DNA of 64,000 bases, taken from positions 3,162,001 to 3,226,000 of the forward strand of contig NZ_CP074074.1 in NCBI RefSeq assembly GCF_045788535.1, written 5' to 3'. The position numbers were made by a program, and so were the translations under genes. Shown one piece after another: positions 1 through 8,574 of this stretch (the stretch's first letter is position 1; the number at the start of each line of letters is the position of its first letter). The notes beneath the pieces are model-generated. The model ran no database searches, had not been told where the DNA came from, and was given only the letters and a program-made list of their open reading frames with translations. The stretch comes from Allotamlana fucoidanivorans. Its GTDB lineage: Bacteria; Bacteroidota; Bacteroidia; Flavobacteriales; Flavobacteriaceae.

Positions 1-172
1 TTTCTTCATTATCTAAATACACAAAGACCTTTATCTTATCCCAAATTTTAAATTGCTCTGGAACATATCTGTTAGGCAGAAGAACCTCGTTGTTGTCTTC
101 ATCAACTAAATATATGCCGTGATCTGTTTCACGGAAAATTTCCAATGTATTTATTTCTCCTAATTTTATCAT
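1..172 (-). CDS. CvfB-like S1 RNA-binding protein (N-terminal fragment)
   Basis: Only the first 57 codons lie in the window; the gene runs off the left edge. The fragment starts MIKLGEINTLEIFRETDHG and continues with a stretch of the type 'GIYLVDEDNNEVLLPNRYVP' and 'IWDKIKVFVYLDNE'. This pattern matches the first S1-like domain of the CvfB/YitL family of RNA-binding proteins, which usually carry several S1-like domains and a winged helix. The ATG at 172 is the only good start. Family assignment is by motif recall from a fragment, so the exact function is uncertain. Confidence 0.7.
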   Translation of the reverse strand, partial: MIKLGEINTLEIFRETDHGIYLVDEDNNEVLLPNRYVPEQFKIWDKIKVFVYLDNEE

Positions 173-220
173 GCGGCAAAGGTAATGATATTCAAGAAAG
201 TTACATTTTATTTAAAACTA

Positions 221-250
221 AAAAAGCGACACGTAAATGTGTCGCCTTTT
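221..250 (-). terminator. Rho-independent terminator
   Basis: A perfect 7-bp stem, GCGACAC (226-232) with GTGTCGC (239-245), encloses a 6-nt loop. It has an A-run on its left and a T-run on its right, so it can end transcription on either strand. It lies just downstream of the leftward DUF2853 gene, which is the likely user, and upstream of the CvfB-like gene. Confidence 0.85.
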
Positions 251-266
251 ATAGTCTCAGTGTATA

Positions 267-605
267 CTAATAAGCTGATTCTTTACCAAAATGCTTGGTT
301 AGTAAATAATATACCACAGCTCTGTATTTATTTCTATTTGATTTTCCATATTGTTCCATGACAGCTGCAATACCCTCATCTAAATTATCTCCTTCACTTA
401 AACCTAGCTTTTTAATAAGGAAATTATTTTTTACCGTTTCAAGTTCTGATTCATCTGATCCTGATACGGTAGAAGCATCTGCATTATATATTGATGGTCC
501 GCAACCCACAGTCACTTTGGTTAATAAATCCATATCGGCATCAATACCACATTTGTCTTTTAAATCTGCCGCGTATTTAACAATAAGTTCGTCTCTTTTA
601 CTCAT
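267..605 (-). CDS. DUF2853 family protein
   Basis: This is a 112-residue soluble protein with no signal peptide or membrane segment. Its start MSKRDELIVKYAADL, the central 'VTVGCGPSIYNADASTVS' and the ending 'YRAVVYYLLTKHFGK' are the pattern I recognise as DUF2853, a small alpha-helical family of unknown function. It is full length for the family. It lies downstream of menD on the same strand but about 95 bases away, with its own terminator, so it may be a separate unit. No function can be assigned from context. Confidence 0.85.
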   Translation of the reverse strand: MSKRDELIVKYAADLKDKCGIDADMDLLTKVTVGCGPSIYNADASTVSGSDESELETVKNNFLIKKLGLSEGDNLDEGIAAVMEQYGKSNRNKYRAVVYYLLTKHFGKESAY

Positions 606-699
606 AATACATTTTTGTTTTAAAATTAGTGAATGATTAATAACTGTTTTAAAGATACTAATTTTAAGAAACAGCTAGGACCAAAAAGTCACAATTTTA

Positions 700-2460
700 T
701 TACCTAATAAATTCAAAATACTCTAAAAGAATTTTATCATTTAACGTTCTAGGTGTGAATACTTCTAATACTTTAGGCGAATTACTTGATGTATAAAATA
801 AGTTGAGGGCCTTAGCGAGGTCAGTTTCATTTGACACACTTTCATAGTTTAACCCATACATGTTACAAATATGTTCGGCTGTTAAAGAATGACTCGTTTC
901 AAAATATGTGTCGAAATTTTCAGTGTTTTTTTGCCCTGGTAAGATTCTAAAAATACCGCCCCCTTGATTATTCACTACAATAACGCGGAAATGTGATGGA
1001 ATATAATTATTCCAAAAGGCATTGCTGTCATAAAAAAAGCTTAAATCACCAGTAATAAACAAAACAGGTTTTTCACTAGCCACGGCGCACCCAATAGCCG
1101 TTGATGTACTCCCATCGATGCCACTAGTACCTCTATTACAATACACTTCAATGTCCTTTTTCACCTTAAATAATTGCATATAACGGATAGCCGAACTATT
1201 ACCTGACTGCAAAATATAATGTTCTGGAACCGATTTTAAAATCTCACTAAACACTTTAAAATCTGAAAAAGGAATATTGTTAACATAAGCTTTGTGCCGT
1301 TTCAATCGGTACTGCTTTAGTGCCAGCCAGGTTTCTTTGTACCTGCTTTTTACATAGTGAGTTATTCTTGGTAAAAACGTTTCAAAGAATATATTTGGAG
1401 CTATCTCAAAATGATTATTTAAACAAAAGAAGGTATCATTTGCTGCTTTCTCATCAATATGCCAATGATGTTTGGGTTTATGTTTTCGTAGTAATTGCTT
1501 TATTTTTTTTGATACTATTAATCCACCAAACGTAACCAAAATATCTGGAGACAGCGCTTTTTGTTCTTCGTCTGTTAATGGTGCTATAAGCTGGTCTATA
1601 CTCGGAAAAAAGTTTGAATGATGTAAATTTGATGTGGTTTCAGTTAACACAATCACACTATCATCTTCGGCAAGTTCATCTAACCATTTTTTTTCAAATT
1701 CAGAAGGCCCAAGAACACCAACCAATATCATTTTCTTTGATGCCGAATTCCAATCTTCTAAAGCAGATTGCAAAACATAATCTTCTATTTTTGATGGTTT
1801 AACCGTTGAATCAATATTTCTAGGCGATACGCTAATTTTATCAACAAGTTCATACAGCGGTTCATCAAAAGGAATATTAATATGCACAGGGCCCTTCTTA
1901 GAAATTGCGGTATTTATGGCTGTATTAATACCTTCCTCATTATAGGTTTGAATATCTTTCTGTAAACCCAAAAATCGTTCAAATTTATCTTCTAAATTCT
2001 TGAAAATTGGTAGCTCTTCATGACCCGGAATATTCATTTCATCTTTTAAATCGAGCTTTAAATTAGCAGAGAATAAAATATGATTTTCAAAAACATAGCG
2101 CTGATTAATGGTTTGACCATCGCCAATACCTATTAAATGTTTAGGTCTGTCTGCCGATAGAACAATTAATGGTATATCACTGTAAAAAGCCTCCGCTACG
2201 GCTGGATAATAATTCAACAAAGCACTACCAGATGTACAAACCACAGCCACAGGTTTTTTTAATTTCTGAGCAATTCCTAAGGCAAAAAACGCCGCACAGC
2301 GCTCATCTACAATGCTATAGCAATTAAAATATGCATCATTTGAAAAGCCTATGGTTAACGGTGCATTTCTACTGCCTGGAGAAATAACAATGTGTTTTAA
2401 TTCTTTGGTTTTACAAAGCTGAATAACGGTTTGAGCGAGTGGAATTTTTGGGTATTTCAT
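700..2460 (-). CDS. menD: 2-succinyl-5-enolpyruvyl-6-hydroxy-3-cyclohexene-1-carboxylate synthase MenD
   Basis: MenD is a thiamine-diphosphate enzyme. It joins 2-oxoglutarate (after decarboxylation) to isochorismate, the second step of menaquinone synthesis, in the cytoplasm. The 586-residue length is usual. SPGSRNAPL (residues 27-35) and the VDERCAAFF segment with the conserved catalytic-type Glu (about residue 53) are diagnostic of the N-terminal Pyr domain. 'GDLSFFYDSNAFWNN' near residue 470 is the ThDP/metal-binding segment of the C-terminal PP domain. It lies 40 bases downstream of menF, consistent with a menI-like/menF/menD operon. Confidence 0.96.
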   Translation of the reverse strand: MKYPKIPLAQTVIQLCKTKELKHIVISPGSRNAPLTIGFSNDAYFNCYSIVDERCAAFFALGIAQKLKKPVAVVCTSGSALLNYYPAVAEAFYSDIPLIVLSADRPKHLIGIGDGQTINQRYVFENHILFSANLKLDLKDEMNIPGHEELPIFKNLEDKFERFLGLQKDIQTYNEEGINTAINTAISKKGPVHINIPFDEPLYELVDKISVSPRNIDSTVKPSKIEDYVLQSALEDWNSASKKMILVGVLGPSEFEKKWLDELAEDDSVIVLTETTSNLHHSNFFPSIDQLIAPLTDEEQKALSPDILVTFGGLIVSKKIKQLLRKHKPKHHWHIDEKAANDTFFCLNNHFEIAPNIFFETFLPRITHYVKSRYKETWLALKQYRLKRHKAYVNNIPFSDFKVFSEILKSVPEHYILQSGNSSAIRYMQLFKVKKDIEVYCNRGTSGIDGSTSTAIGCAVASEKPVLFITGDLSFFYDSNAFWNNYIPSHFRVIVVNNQGGGIFRILPGQKNTENFDTYFETSHSLTAEHICNMYGLNYESVSNETDLAKALNLFYTSSNSPKVLEVFTPRTLNDKILLEYFEFIR

Positions 2461-2500
2461 GAAACTATAATCAATTCCCCAAAAGTAATAAATAGGCTAA

Positions 2501-3616
2501 TTATAGCGCCTTTTTTATAACTAAAGATTTAGCTACCGTTTCCTGCCATTCTTTTTCAGCATTCGAGTTTTCAGTAATTCCTCCACCTACATAAATAGTT
2601 GCTTGATTTTCTTGGATTTGCATACAACGTAAATTTACATAAAGCTGGGTGCTTTTTTTAGTCATGGCATAAGCTCTATTTTCTATATTTCGAACCCTAC
2701 CTTTAGGCGCCAAAATAATATGTGCATTAAGCTCTCCTAAAAAGCCAGTATAAAACTCACGTTTATAATGTTCATTCTGCAAAATAAATGTCTTAGCAAC
2801 TTCCTTAGGAACGCCACAAACAGCTGGTGTAGGATGAATAGTATTAATAATAGATTGTAAGGGGATATTATCTTTTAACCTTGCAGACACCATAGTTTTT
2901 AAATGTACCAAATGACCTGCTTTAACCGTTTCAACATCAGATAACTTGATACTGTCCGTGACCGATTTTAAATTATCAACAATATAATCAGTGACGTATT
3001 GTTGTTCCTTTTTTTCTTTGTTCTGCCATTCTACCTCTAATGTCCCCTGATATTCTTGCGTGCCAGCCAACGCCATCATAGAAAAGTTTTTACCTTCAAT
3101 CTTAAGTAAAGTTTCTGGCGTGGCACCAAGCCATAGGCCAACTTTAGGGTGAAACCAACAATACACAAAAGCAGCGTTATAAGTCTTCAAAAGTTTTTTA
3201 AAGGTGGTTATAAGATTGAATTCATCCAGATGTTTTGTTTCTTTTCTTGAAAGCACAACCTTTTTTAAACTGGTTGATTTAATGGCTTTTATACCTTGAT
3301 TAACCAAGTGTATGTGTTGTTTTCTTTCAAATTGATTTTCATACATATGATGTTCATCAAAGGCAATATGCTCATTAAACTCTAAGTCTACTTCTTCAAA
3401 ATCAGAACAACTTGAGGGTATTAAAACGGTTTGTTCCTGAGCATTAAAAGGGGAAAAAACAAAACCAGATTCAGAAAAATCACTTGTGCAATGTAAGTCT
3501 GACGTATTTTGAAACCTACCAAAAACTTTAGTTTGTTTTGGCTTTCTATACATTACAAATGGTAATTGATTGCCGAAATGATTTTCAACCTTTTGAAAAA
3601 ACTTTCCTAAATTCAT
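2501..3616 (-). CDS. menF: Isochorismate synthase MenF
   Basis: A 371-residue chorismate-binding enzyme that converts chorismate to isochorismate, the first committed step toward menaquinone. The C-terminal chorismate-utilising domain shows 'SLKKVVLSRKE', 'GLWLGATPETLL', 'LAGTQEYQG', 'HPTPAVCGVPKEVA' and 'EFYTGFLGELN', all family signatures. The poorly conserved N-terminal region is short, as is common in Bacteroidota. It begins two bases after the thioesterase gene ends, and menD follows, so the isochorismate (not salicylate or anthranilate) assignment is supported by context. The related enzymes EntC and PchA are the alternatives. Confidence 0.94.
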   Translation of the reverse strand: MNLGKFFQKVENHFGNQLPFVMYRKPKQTKVFGRFQNTSDLHCTSDFSESGFVFSPFNAQEQTVLIPSSCSDFEEVDLEFNEHIAFDEHHMYENQFERKQHIHLVNQGIKAIKSTSLKKVVLSRKETKHLDEFNLITTFKKLLKTYNAAFVYCWFHPKVGLWLGATPETLLKIEGKNFSMMALAGTQEYQGTLEVEWQNKEKKEQQYVTDYIVDNLKSVTDSIKLSDVETVKAGHLVHLKTMVSARLKDNIPLQSIINTIHPTPAVCGVPKEVAKTFILQNEHYKREFYTGFLGELNAHIILAPKGRVRNIENRAYAMTKKSTQLYVNLRCMQIQENQATIYVGGGITENSNAEKEWQETVAKSLVIKKAL

Positions 3617-3618
3617 TA

Positions 3619-4041
3619 TTACTTTTTAGGTAAAGAGATTGTAGTGAGTTTACACAAAGAAATTAAATTATCATCATCATCTGTAACTCTTATATTCAAA
3701 AGCTGGGTGGTTCTGCCTTTGTGTAAAAAATTCGCTTTTGCAAAAACATAACCGTCCTTTACACTTTTTAAATGATTTCCAGACATTTCAATACCACGAA
3801 CAAAAAACTTTTCGACATCTATAAAAATATGTGAAGCAAAACTACCTACACTTTCAGCTAGGGCAAAAGTAGCTCCTCCATGTAACACACCATCTACTTG
3901 ATGATTTTTGGAGCTAACAGGCATTCTGGCTACTAAAAAATCATCACCAAAATCAATTATTTCAATTTCAAGCGTTTCCATTAATGTATTCTTACAAAGC
4001 GTATTGCATTGTTCTAAAACATCTTTTTTAGATAATTTCAT
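3619..4041 (-). CDS. PaaI-type hotdog thioesterase, candidate DHNA-CoA hydrolase
   Basis: A small hotdog-fold acyl-CoA thioesterase. The key segment 'VDGVLHGGATFALAESVGSFAS' carries the HGG and the downstream Glu of the PaaI/YdiI type. The open frame extends upstream to 4113, but the ATG at 4041 gives a protein beginning MKLSKKDVLEQCN of about 140 residues, the normal family size; the upstream part looks untranslated. Two bases separate it from menF. YdiI-like enzymes hydrolyse 1,4-dihydroxy-2-naphthoyl-CoA in menaquinone synthesis, so a MenI role is a reasonable inference from linkage, not proven by sequence. Confidence 0.85.
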   Translation of the reverse strand: MKLSKKDVLEQCNTLCKNTLMETLEIEIIDFGDDFLVARMPVSSKNHQVDGVLHGGATFALAESVGSFASHIFIDVEKFFVRGIEMSGNHLKSVKDGYVFAKANFLHKGRTTQLLNIRVTDDDDNLISLCKLTTISLPKK

Positions 4042-4159
4042 ATAGAATTCGTCTTTTAATTGAGCTGCTAAAGTACAAAAAGCATAAATAATTATTTTAA
4101 GTTTCGCTTTCAATTAAGGATTTTTATATTGCCGCACTTTAATGCAATAATTTGTGGAG

Positions 4160-4735
4160 ATGACCTATTTAGAAAATCAACGCGTAAAATTAATAACACT
4201 TAATTTATCAAATTACCTACAGGTTTCTAAGATTGCTATGCAAAAGGATTTGGTTCAATTTTCTCCAAGTAAAATAGATAGTCCTGAAGATTTCAAGAGC
4301 TATGTTGAACAAGCAATAGCTGATGGTTCAAATAACACTGCTATTCCTTTTTTGATTTATGACAAACAAGCTAATGCCTATGCGGGAAGTACGCGCTTTG
4401 GAAATATGCATTGGAAAAATAAAGTTTTACATATTGGGTGGACATGGATAGGCAAACAGTTTCAAGGCACAGGATTAAATATTCATGTGAAGTTTTTGAT
4501 GCTTGAGCATGCATTTGAAACACTAAATTTTGATAAGGTAGAATTTAGAGTGGATGAACGTAATAGTCGATCAAGAAAAGCGGTAGAAAAACTAGGAGCT
4601 ACTTTAGAAGGCATTTTAAGAAAAGACACTCTGATGCCTGACAGTTTTAGAAGAAATACCTGTTGCTATGGTATATTAAAGGAAGAATGGCTCGTGGCTA
4701 AAACACATATTTTAAAACATCTTCACTCTAAATAA
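4160..4735 (+). CDS. GNAT family N-acetyltransferase (RimJ/RimL type)
   Basis: A 191-residue Gcn5-related acetyltransferase of the acetyltransf_3 (RimJ/RimL-like) group. 'GSTRFGNMHWKNKVLHIGWTWI' corresponds to the central beta strands, and 'VEFRVDERNSRSRKAVEKLG' with 'EGILRKD' is the characteristic acetyl-CoA-binding and C-terminal part. An in-frame GTG lies two codons upstream (4154), but the ATG at 4160 is preferred. It is divergent from the menaquinone operon. The substrate cannot be told; N-terminal amino groups of proteins or small amines are typical. Confidence 0.88.
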   Translation: MTYLENQRVKLITLNLSNYLQVSKIAMQKDLVQFSPSKIDSPEDFKSYVEQAIADGSNNTAIPFLIYDKQANAYAGSTRFGNMHWKNKVLHIGWTWIGKQFQGTGLNIHVKFLMLEHAFETLNFDKVEFRVDERNSRSRKAVEKLGATLEGILRKDTLMPDSFRRNTCCYGILKEEWLVAKTHILKHLHSK

Positions 4736-4736
4736 G

Positions 4737-4783
4737 ACTACCACAATTCAAAACCATACGTGGCTTGAATTGTGGTAGTTTTA
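4737..4783 (+). terminator. Strong Rho-independent terminator
   Basis: Perfect 15-bp arms, ACTACCACAATTCAA (4737-4751) and TTGAATTGTGGTAGT (4765-4779), enclose a 13-nt loop and are followed by a short T-run. It begins immediately after the GNAT stop codon. Confidence 0.9.
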
Positions 4784-4808
4784 AATTATAGAAAACAAAG
4801 ATTTGAGG

Positions 4809-5495
4809 TTATTTTTTATCGCCATCTTTTTTAAACTGTCCTAAAACTTTTTTTGCATAAGGCCCAGCAACTTGTGAAGCAGAATCTGGGTCTGTAATAC
4901 TTGACGCCACAACTGCTACTAACTGACGATTATCTGTTCTATCTAAATCATAAATCACCGTTTCTAATTTATAAATATCAGACTCATACGTTCGTTGCGA
5001 ACTAGGAATATAACTACCACCAAAACCATAAGGCGAATAGAATGCCCCATAATAGCGACCAAAACCGCCATAATAACCATAATACATAGGATAATAGCCC
5101 CCAGTTACGTAACCTCCTGACTCTTGAGTAACCATTTCTGTTTTTACATCTTTCACCACAGTTAAAACAATGGTTTCAAAACCATCCTTTTTAAACCTAC
5201 TTACCTGACCATCAATCTGCTCGTCAGTTAGTTTTTCATTAAGTTTAATATCAGGATATTGGTTATAACTAGCTACGGCATTGATCCCCTCAGTCTTTAA
5301 CTTACTTACTATTTCTTGCTCAAATAATTGTCTAGATGCTAAATCATCCATTCTTGCCATCACCAGCATTTTATCCCCTTTGATATCTCTCACGTCCGGT
5401 GCACTCCAACTATCTGTAACACTAATTGATGGTCCACAATTATGAAGAGCTAACGTTAGAATAAATAATGTAAAAATTTGCAACTTTCTTTTCAT
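4809..5495 (-). CDS. Lipoprotein with Tyr/Gly-rich segment, possibly DUF4136-like
   Basis: A 228-residue protein with a lipoprotein signal: MKRKLQIFTLFILTLALHNC puts the acylated Cys at residue 20. The mature part opens 'GPSISVTDSWSAPDV', followed by an alpha/beta region ('DKMLVMARMDDLASRQLFEQEIVSKLK'), a very Tyr/Gly-rich insert ('YYPMYYGYYGGFGRYYGAF', about residues 133-155), and a C-terminal domain ending 'KKVLGQFKKDGDKK'. The layout recalls secreted DUF4136-type lipoproteins, but I do not recognise it securely. It is a single gene facing the GNAT terminator. Function unknown. Confidence 0.8.
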   Translation of the reverse strand: MKRKLQIFTLFILTLALHNCGPSISVTDSWSAPDVRDIKGDKMLVMARMDDLASRQLFEQEIVSKLKTEGINAVASYNQYPDIKLNEKLTDEQIDGQVSRFKKDGFETIVLTVVKDVKTEMVTQESGGYVTGGYYPMYYGYYGGFGRYYGAFYSPYGFGGSYIPSSQRTYESDIYKLETVIYDLDRTDNRQLVAVVASSITDPDSASQVAGPYAKKVLGQFKKDGDKK

Positions 5496-5937
5496 GATAA
5501 TGTAATTTTAAATTTTTCTGTTAATAATATATTTATAAGATTAATATTTCACCAAATTATTGATTTCTCAATGTGGTTCACTAATAATAGGGCAAACCTT
5601 TTACTAAACCCCTAATTTAAATTAAAAATATTAAAGACCTATCGTTTTTATTTCAAATGATGAATGTTTCACTATTAGAATTACATATATTTTGTATGCT
5701 ATGGTAGAGTTATGAAATAATGTAGACATTAACTGTACTTTGTATTCTAAGAAGTTTATAATATCAGCTGTAAATATGTTAGAAGCGAACGCTTAATGAA
5801 ACAAAAAAAGAACCAACTCAATTAGAGTTTCAACGCAGGACGACCATCACACTAACCACCTAAAATAAAAAAGGCATTGCATTATTATGCAATACCTTTT
5901 AAAACTAACTAAACCAAACTAATACTAGTATTAAAAT
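5496..5937. other. Intergenic region without a recognisable gene
   Basis: About 440 AT-rich bases between the Tyr/Gly-rich lipoprotein and the fasciclin-domain gene. Apart from the terminator at 5871-5898 I see no credible open frame, RNA gene or clear promoter on either strand. Confidence 0.6.
5871..5898 (-). terminator. Rho-independent terminator of the fasciclin-domain gene
   Basis: GGCATTGCAT (5873-5882) pairs with ATGCAATACC (5887-5896) with one mismatch, around a 4-nt loop. A-rich sequence on the left gives a U-tract for the leftward transcript. It lies about 40 bases after the stop of the fasciclin-domain gene. Confidence 0.75.
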
Positions 5938-7338
5938 TTACGGCATTAAAACAGCATCAACTACATGAATAACCCCATTTGTTGCTTGAACGTTTAATAA
6001 TTCTGGAATTAGCATAGCATTACCATCAATCGTTAAACTACTTAAGTCAAGATCAAAATTGCCATTTAAAGTGGTTACAGATCCACTTGATAAATCACTA
6101 GAGTACACACGACCTTCAACCACGTGATAAAGTAGTATGTTTGTTAAAACTGTTGTATCAAGACCTTGAATGACTCCTTTAGCTTCTTCTAAATCTGATA
6201 AATTCAAGAAGTTGAGAAATGCCTGATTTGTTGGAGCAAATACGGTAAAAGGCCCTCCATTTGATAAGGTATCTCCTAAACCTGCAGCATTTGCCGCAGT
6301 AAGCAATAATGAAAATTCAGGATCAAAACTTGCAGCAGTTTCAACCAAATTCATTGTAGGCGGCATTAAAACCTTATCAATAGCATGGATAACACCATTA
6401 GTAGCTTGAACATTAGATATTTTTACTTTTGAATCATTAATATAAACCATGGGAGCCATATCTAAATTCACATATACTGCAGCTCCGTTTAACGTAGGAA
6501 CAAAACCGTTCATTAACTGATTACTAAACACATACCCATCAACCACATGATACAGAAGAATTTGAGTTAATACATCCATTGGAATATCGTCTAGACTATT
6601 ATAAGGTGTTGCCTCCAATAAATCCATAAATGCCTTGTTTGTAGGAGCAAAAACAGTAAAGGGGCCACCGTCTGTTAATATACCTCCAAGATTTGCTTTA
6701 ACAACAGCATCAAATAAAATAGAAAAATCATCACTAGACCCCGCAATACCTGCTATGGTTAAATTTGGTGGAAACAAAACACTATCTATAACATGAACTA
6801 CACCATTTCTCGCTTTTATGTCTGCCATAGTTACCTTTGCATTGTTTATAAGTACACCATTATCAATATTTACAATGACATTAGCTCCATTTACGGTTGT
6901 AACGGGTCCATTTTCTAATTGATTACTGTAAACTGTCATACCAACGGCATGGTAAAGCAATATATCTGCCAAATTTTCTACTTCCGTTACATTTTCGGTT
7001 GTTATGCCTAAGGCTGCAAAAGCCATATCTGTTGGAGCAAAAACTGTTAGTCTATTTCTAGAAACGGTACTTGCCAACTTCGTTCTAGCAAGGGCTTTGC
7101 TAAGAACGTCAAAAGTGGGGGTATAATCGCCTTCCTTATTGTTTAACATTTTAGCCGTGCTTGATTGCCCTTTATTAAAACTTTCAAGTACTTCCACTAT
7201 ACTTGGTAAATCAGAATTGAGATCAGCAGTTTCAGCCTCTTGGTCACTACATGAAAAACCAAGAAAACTAATTAACAAAGCAGAGAGAAAATACAAATAG
7301 ATTTTAGGGAGTCGATTTACTGTTAATGCTGTTTTCAT
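5938..7338 (-). CDS. Lipoprotein with three fasciclin (FAS1) domains
   Basis: A secreted, probably outer-membrane-anchored protein with three tandem FAS1 domains, at about residues 46-191, 192-330 and 331-466. Each contains the FAS1 marks 'FTVFAPTxxAF' (the first repeat has 'LTVFAPTDMAF'), an 'LLYHxV' motif and 'NGVxHxxDxVLxPP'. FAS1 domains mediate adhesion or matrix and polysaccharide contacts. The ATG at 7338 is chosen because it gives a signal peptide with lipobox 'LGFSC' (Cys30); the frame stays open upstream to 7413, where the duplicated initiation region lies. The function is inferred from the domain family only. Confidence 0.92.
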   Translation of the reverse strand: MKTALTVNRLPKIYLYFLSALLISFLGFSCSDQEAETADLNSDLPSIVEVLESFNKGQSSTAKMLNNKEGDYTPTFDVLSKALARTKLASTVSRNRLTVFAPTDMAFAALGITTENVTEVENLADILLYHAVGMTVYSNQLENGPVTTVNGANVIVNIDNGVLINNAKVTMADIKARNGVVHVIDSVLFPPNLTIAGIAGSSDDFSILFDAVVKANLGGILTDGGPFTVFAPTNKAFMDLLEATPYNSLDDIPMDVLTQILLYHVVDGYVFSNQLMNGFVPTLNGAAVYVNLDMAPMVYINDSKVKISNVQATNGVIHAIDKVLMPPTMNLVETAASFDPEFSLLLTAANAAGLGDTLSNGGPFTVFAPTNQAFLNFLNLSDLEEAKGVIQGLDTTVLTNILLYHVVEGRVYSSDLSSGSVTTLNGNFDLDLSSLTIDGNAMLIPELLNVQATNGVIHVVDAVLMP

Positions 7339-7390
7339 AATTTTGTTTAATATTTTATCATTTTTATCAAACATAATAATTTTGTTTAAT
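7337..7390. repeat. 15-bp direct repeat around the fasciclin-gene start
   Basis: ATAATTTTGTTTAAT occurs perfectly at 7337-7351 and 7376-7390. On the coding strand each copy reads ATTAAACAAAATTAT next to an in-frame ATG (7338 and 7374), so the translation start region seems to have been duplicated. Confidence 0.8.
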
Positions 7391-7478
7391 TTATTTTTAA
7401 AAATAATAAACATTTTAGATAAAGTGACAAAAAAAGACGCTTAAATACGTCTTCTATCTACCCCCATAAGCTTTAATA

Positions 7479-8426
7479 TTAATTTGTGAATCTTTTAACA
7501 ATATCTCTTGTTGGAAGAATTTTAGTAGTATGTTCAATACTTGGCCCAGCCACCCAAACGGTTTTATAAGTTGCTTTGGTTGCCGCATGCTTTGTAGCAT
7601 TCATACCGATAGTAAATCGTATCATTTTAACCCACTTTTTAAGCCTTTTATTTTTATTTAATAGATTTTCTAGCCAAGTTGCTTTTGTTCCTATTTTTTG
7701 AACATAAGGGGTATTAATTACAGTACATGGTGTACCTGAAATACGTTCTGTCATAACAATATCATCGGCTCCATAATCTACACAAGCTTGTTTGTATTCG
7801 TCGGTTACTGCAGCCTCTATAGAAGCTATAAACGGACTTCCTACTGACACACCTTGAGCACCGTAGCTCAACATTTTATCAATATCTTGTTTACATCCCA
7901 CCCCACCTGCTGATATAATTGGAATTTTACAGTGTGTACTTAACTCCTTAATCAATTCCTCAGGTGACTTATCACCACGATGTCCTCCTGCTTGATTATT
8001 GACTGCTATAATAGCGTCTGCTCCCAAGGCTTCAACCTTTTTCGCAAACTTTAAATCAACCACATCACAGAACACTTTTATATTAGCTTTGTGTGCTTGA
8101 ATTATGGTTTCTTCTGGGCTACCCAAGGAGGTTATAATAAAATCACAACCTTCTTCACAAATGACTTCTAATTGACCTTTATACTTAATATTAGATTTAT
8201 TGACAATTAAATTGAAGCCAAATGAACCACCTTCAACTTTGGCCTCCTTTAAAGCTCGTGCTGCTAATCGTAATTCATCAAGCGTTCTATAGTTAAGGGC
8301 AGGAATACATCCTGCAATACCACTATTCATGGCTTCTTTTACCATAGATACATTGGAAACCAAGAACATAGGAGCCTGAATTATGGGATATTTAATGTGT
8401 AGTAGTTCGGTAAGTTTAGTTGACAT
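7479..8426 (-). CDS. NAD(P)H-dependent nitronate monooxygenase / 2-nitropropane dioxygenase-like FMN enzyme
   Basis: A 315-residue TIM-barrel FMN protein. It begins MSTKLTELLHIKYPIIQAPM; 'PIIQAPMFLVSNVSMVKEAMNSG' is the classic start of nitronate monooxygenases. 'NNQAGGHRG' (substrate/flavin loop), 'PIISAGGVG' and 'GAQGVSVGSPFIAS' (phosphate-binding end of the barrel) follow. The frame is open upstream to 8537, but that extension covers the promoter, so the ATG at 8426 is chosen. These enzymes detoxify nitronates such as propionate 3-nitronate. Transcription appears controlled by palindromic sites between and around the promoter boxes. FabK-like enoyl reductases are the main alternative. Confidence 0.9.
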   Translation of the reverse strand: MSTKLTELLHIKYPIIQAPMFLVSNVSMVKEAMNSGIAGCIPALNYRTLDELRLAARALKEAKVEGGSFGFNLIVNKSNIKYKGQLEVICEEGCDFIITSLGSPEETIIQAHKANIKVFCDVVDLKFAKKVEALGADAIIAVNNQAGGHRGDKSPEELIKELSTHCKIPIISAGGVGCKQDIDKMLSYGAQGVSVGSPFIASIEAAVTDEYKQACVDYGADDIVMTERISGTPCTVINTPYVQKIGTKATWLENLLNKNKRLKKWVKMIRFTIGMNATKHAATKATYKTVWVAGPSIEHTTKILPTRDIVKRFTN

Positions 8427-8438
8427 GTGTACTTTTTT

Positions 8439-8470
8439 CAAATATAAAAATATTATGCATGCATAACAAC
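8439..8470 (-). promoter_or_regulatory. Promoter of the nitronate monooxygenase gene with operator-like palindrome
   Basis: On the minus strand a perfect -7 box TATATTTG (8446-8439) is preceded at 20 bases by GTTG (8470-8467), fitting the Bacteroidota TTG-N17-23-TAnnTTTG promoter. A perfect 14-bp palindrome, TTATGCATGCATAA (8453-8466), fills the spacer, the position expected for a repressor site. A weaker copy, TATGTTTGCATA, lies at 8471-8482. Confidence 0.7.
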
Positions 8471-8530
8471 TATGTTTGCATAATAAAATCAGTTTAAAAG
8501 TTGACATTATGATTTTTATCATTTTTTTAT

Positions 8531-8542
8531 TATGCATGCATA
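8531..8542. promoter_or_regulatory. Second TATGCATGCATA palindrome
   Basis: A perfect copy of the 12-bp palindrome core found in the nmo promoter, placed about 33 bases before the ATG of the rightward PepSY-like gene at 8575. The same regulator may therefore act on both divergent genes. Confidence 0.6.
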
Positions 8543-8574
8543 GTTAATTTTATGAGTAAATAATTCTAAACAAT

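Noticed and set aside
358..636. A 92-residue plus-strand frame opposite the DUF2853 gene
   Set aside because: Serine-rich translation typical of an antisense shadow; the minus-strand DUF2853 gene explains the region.
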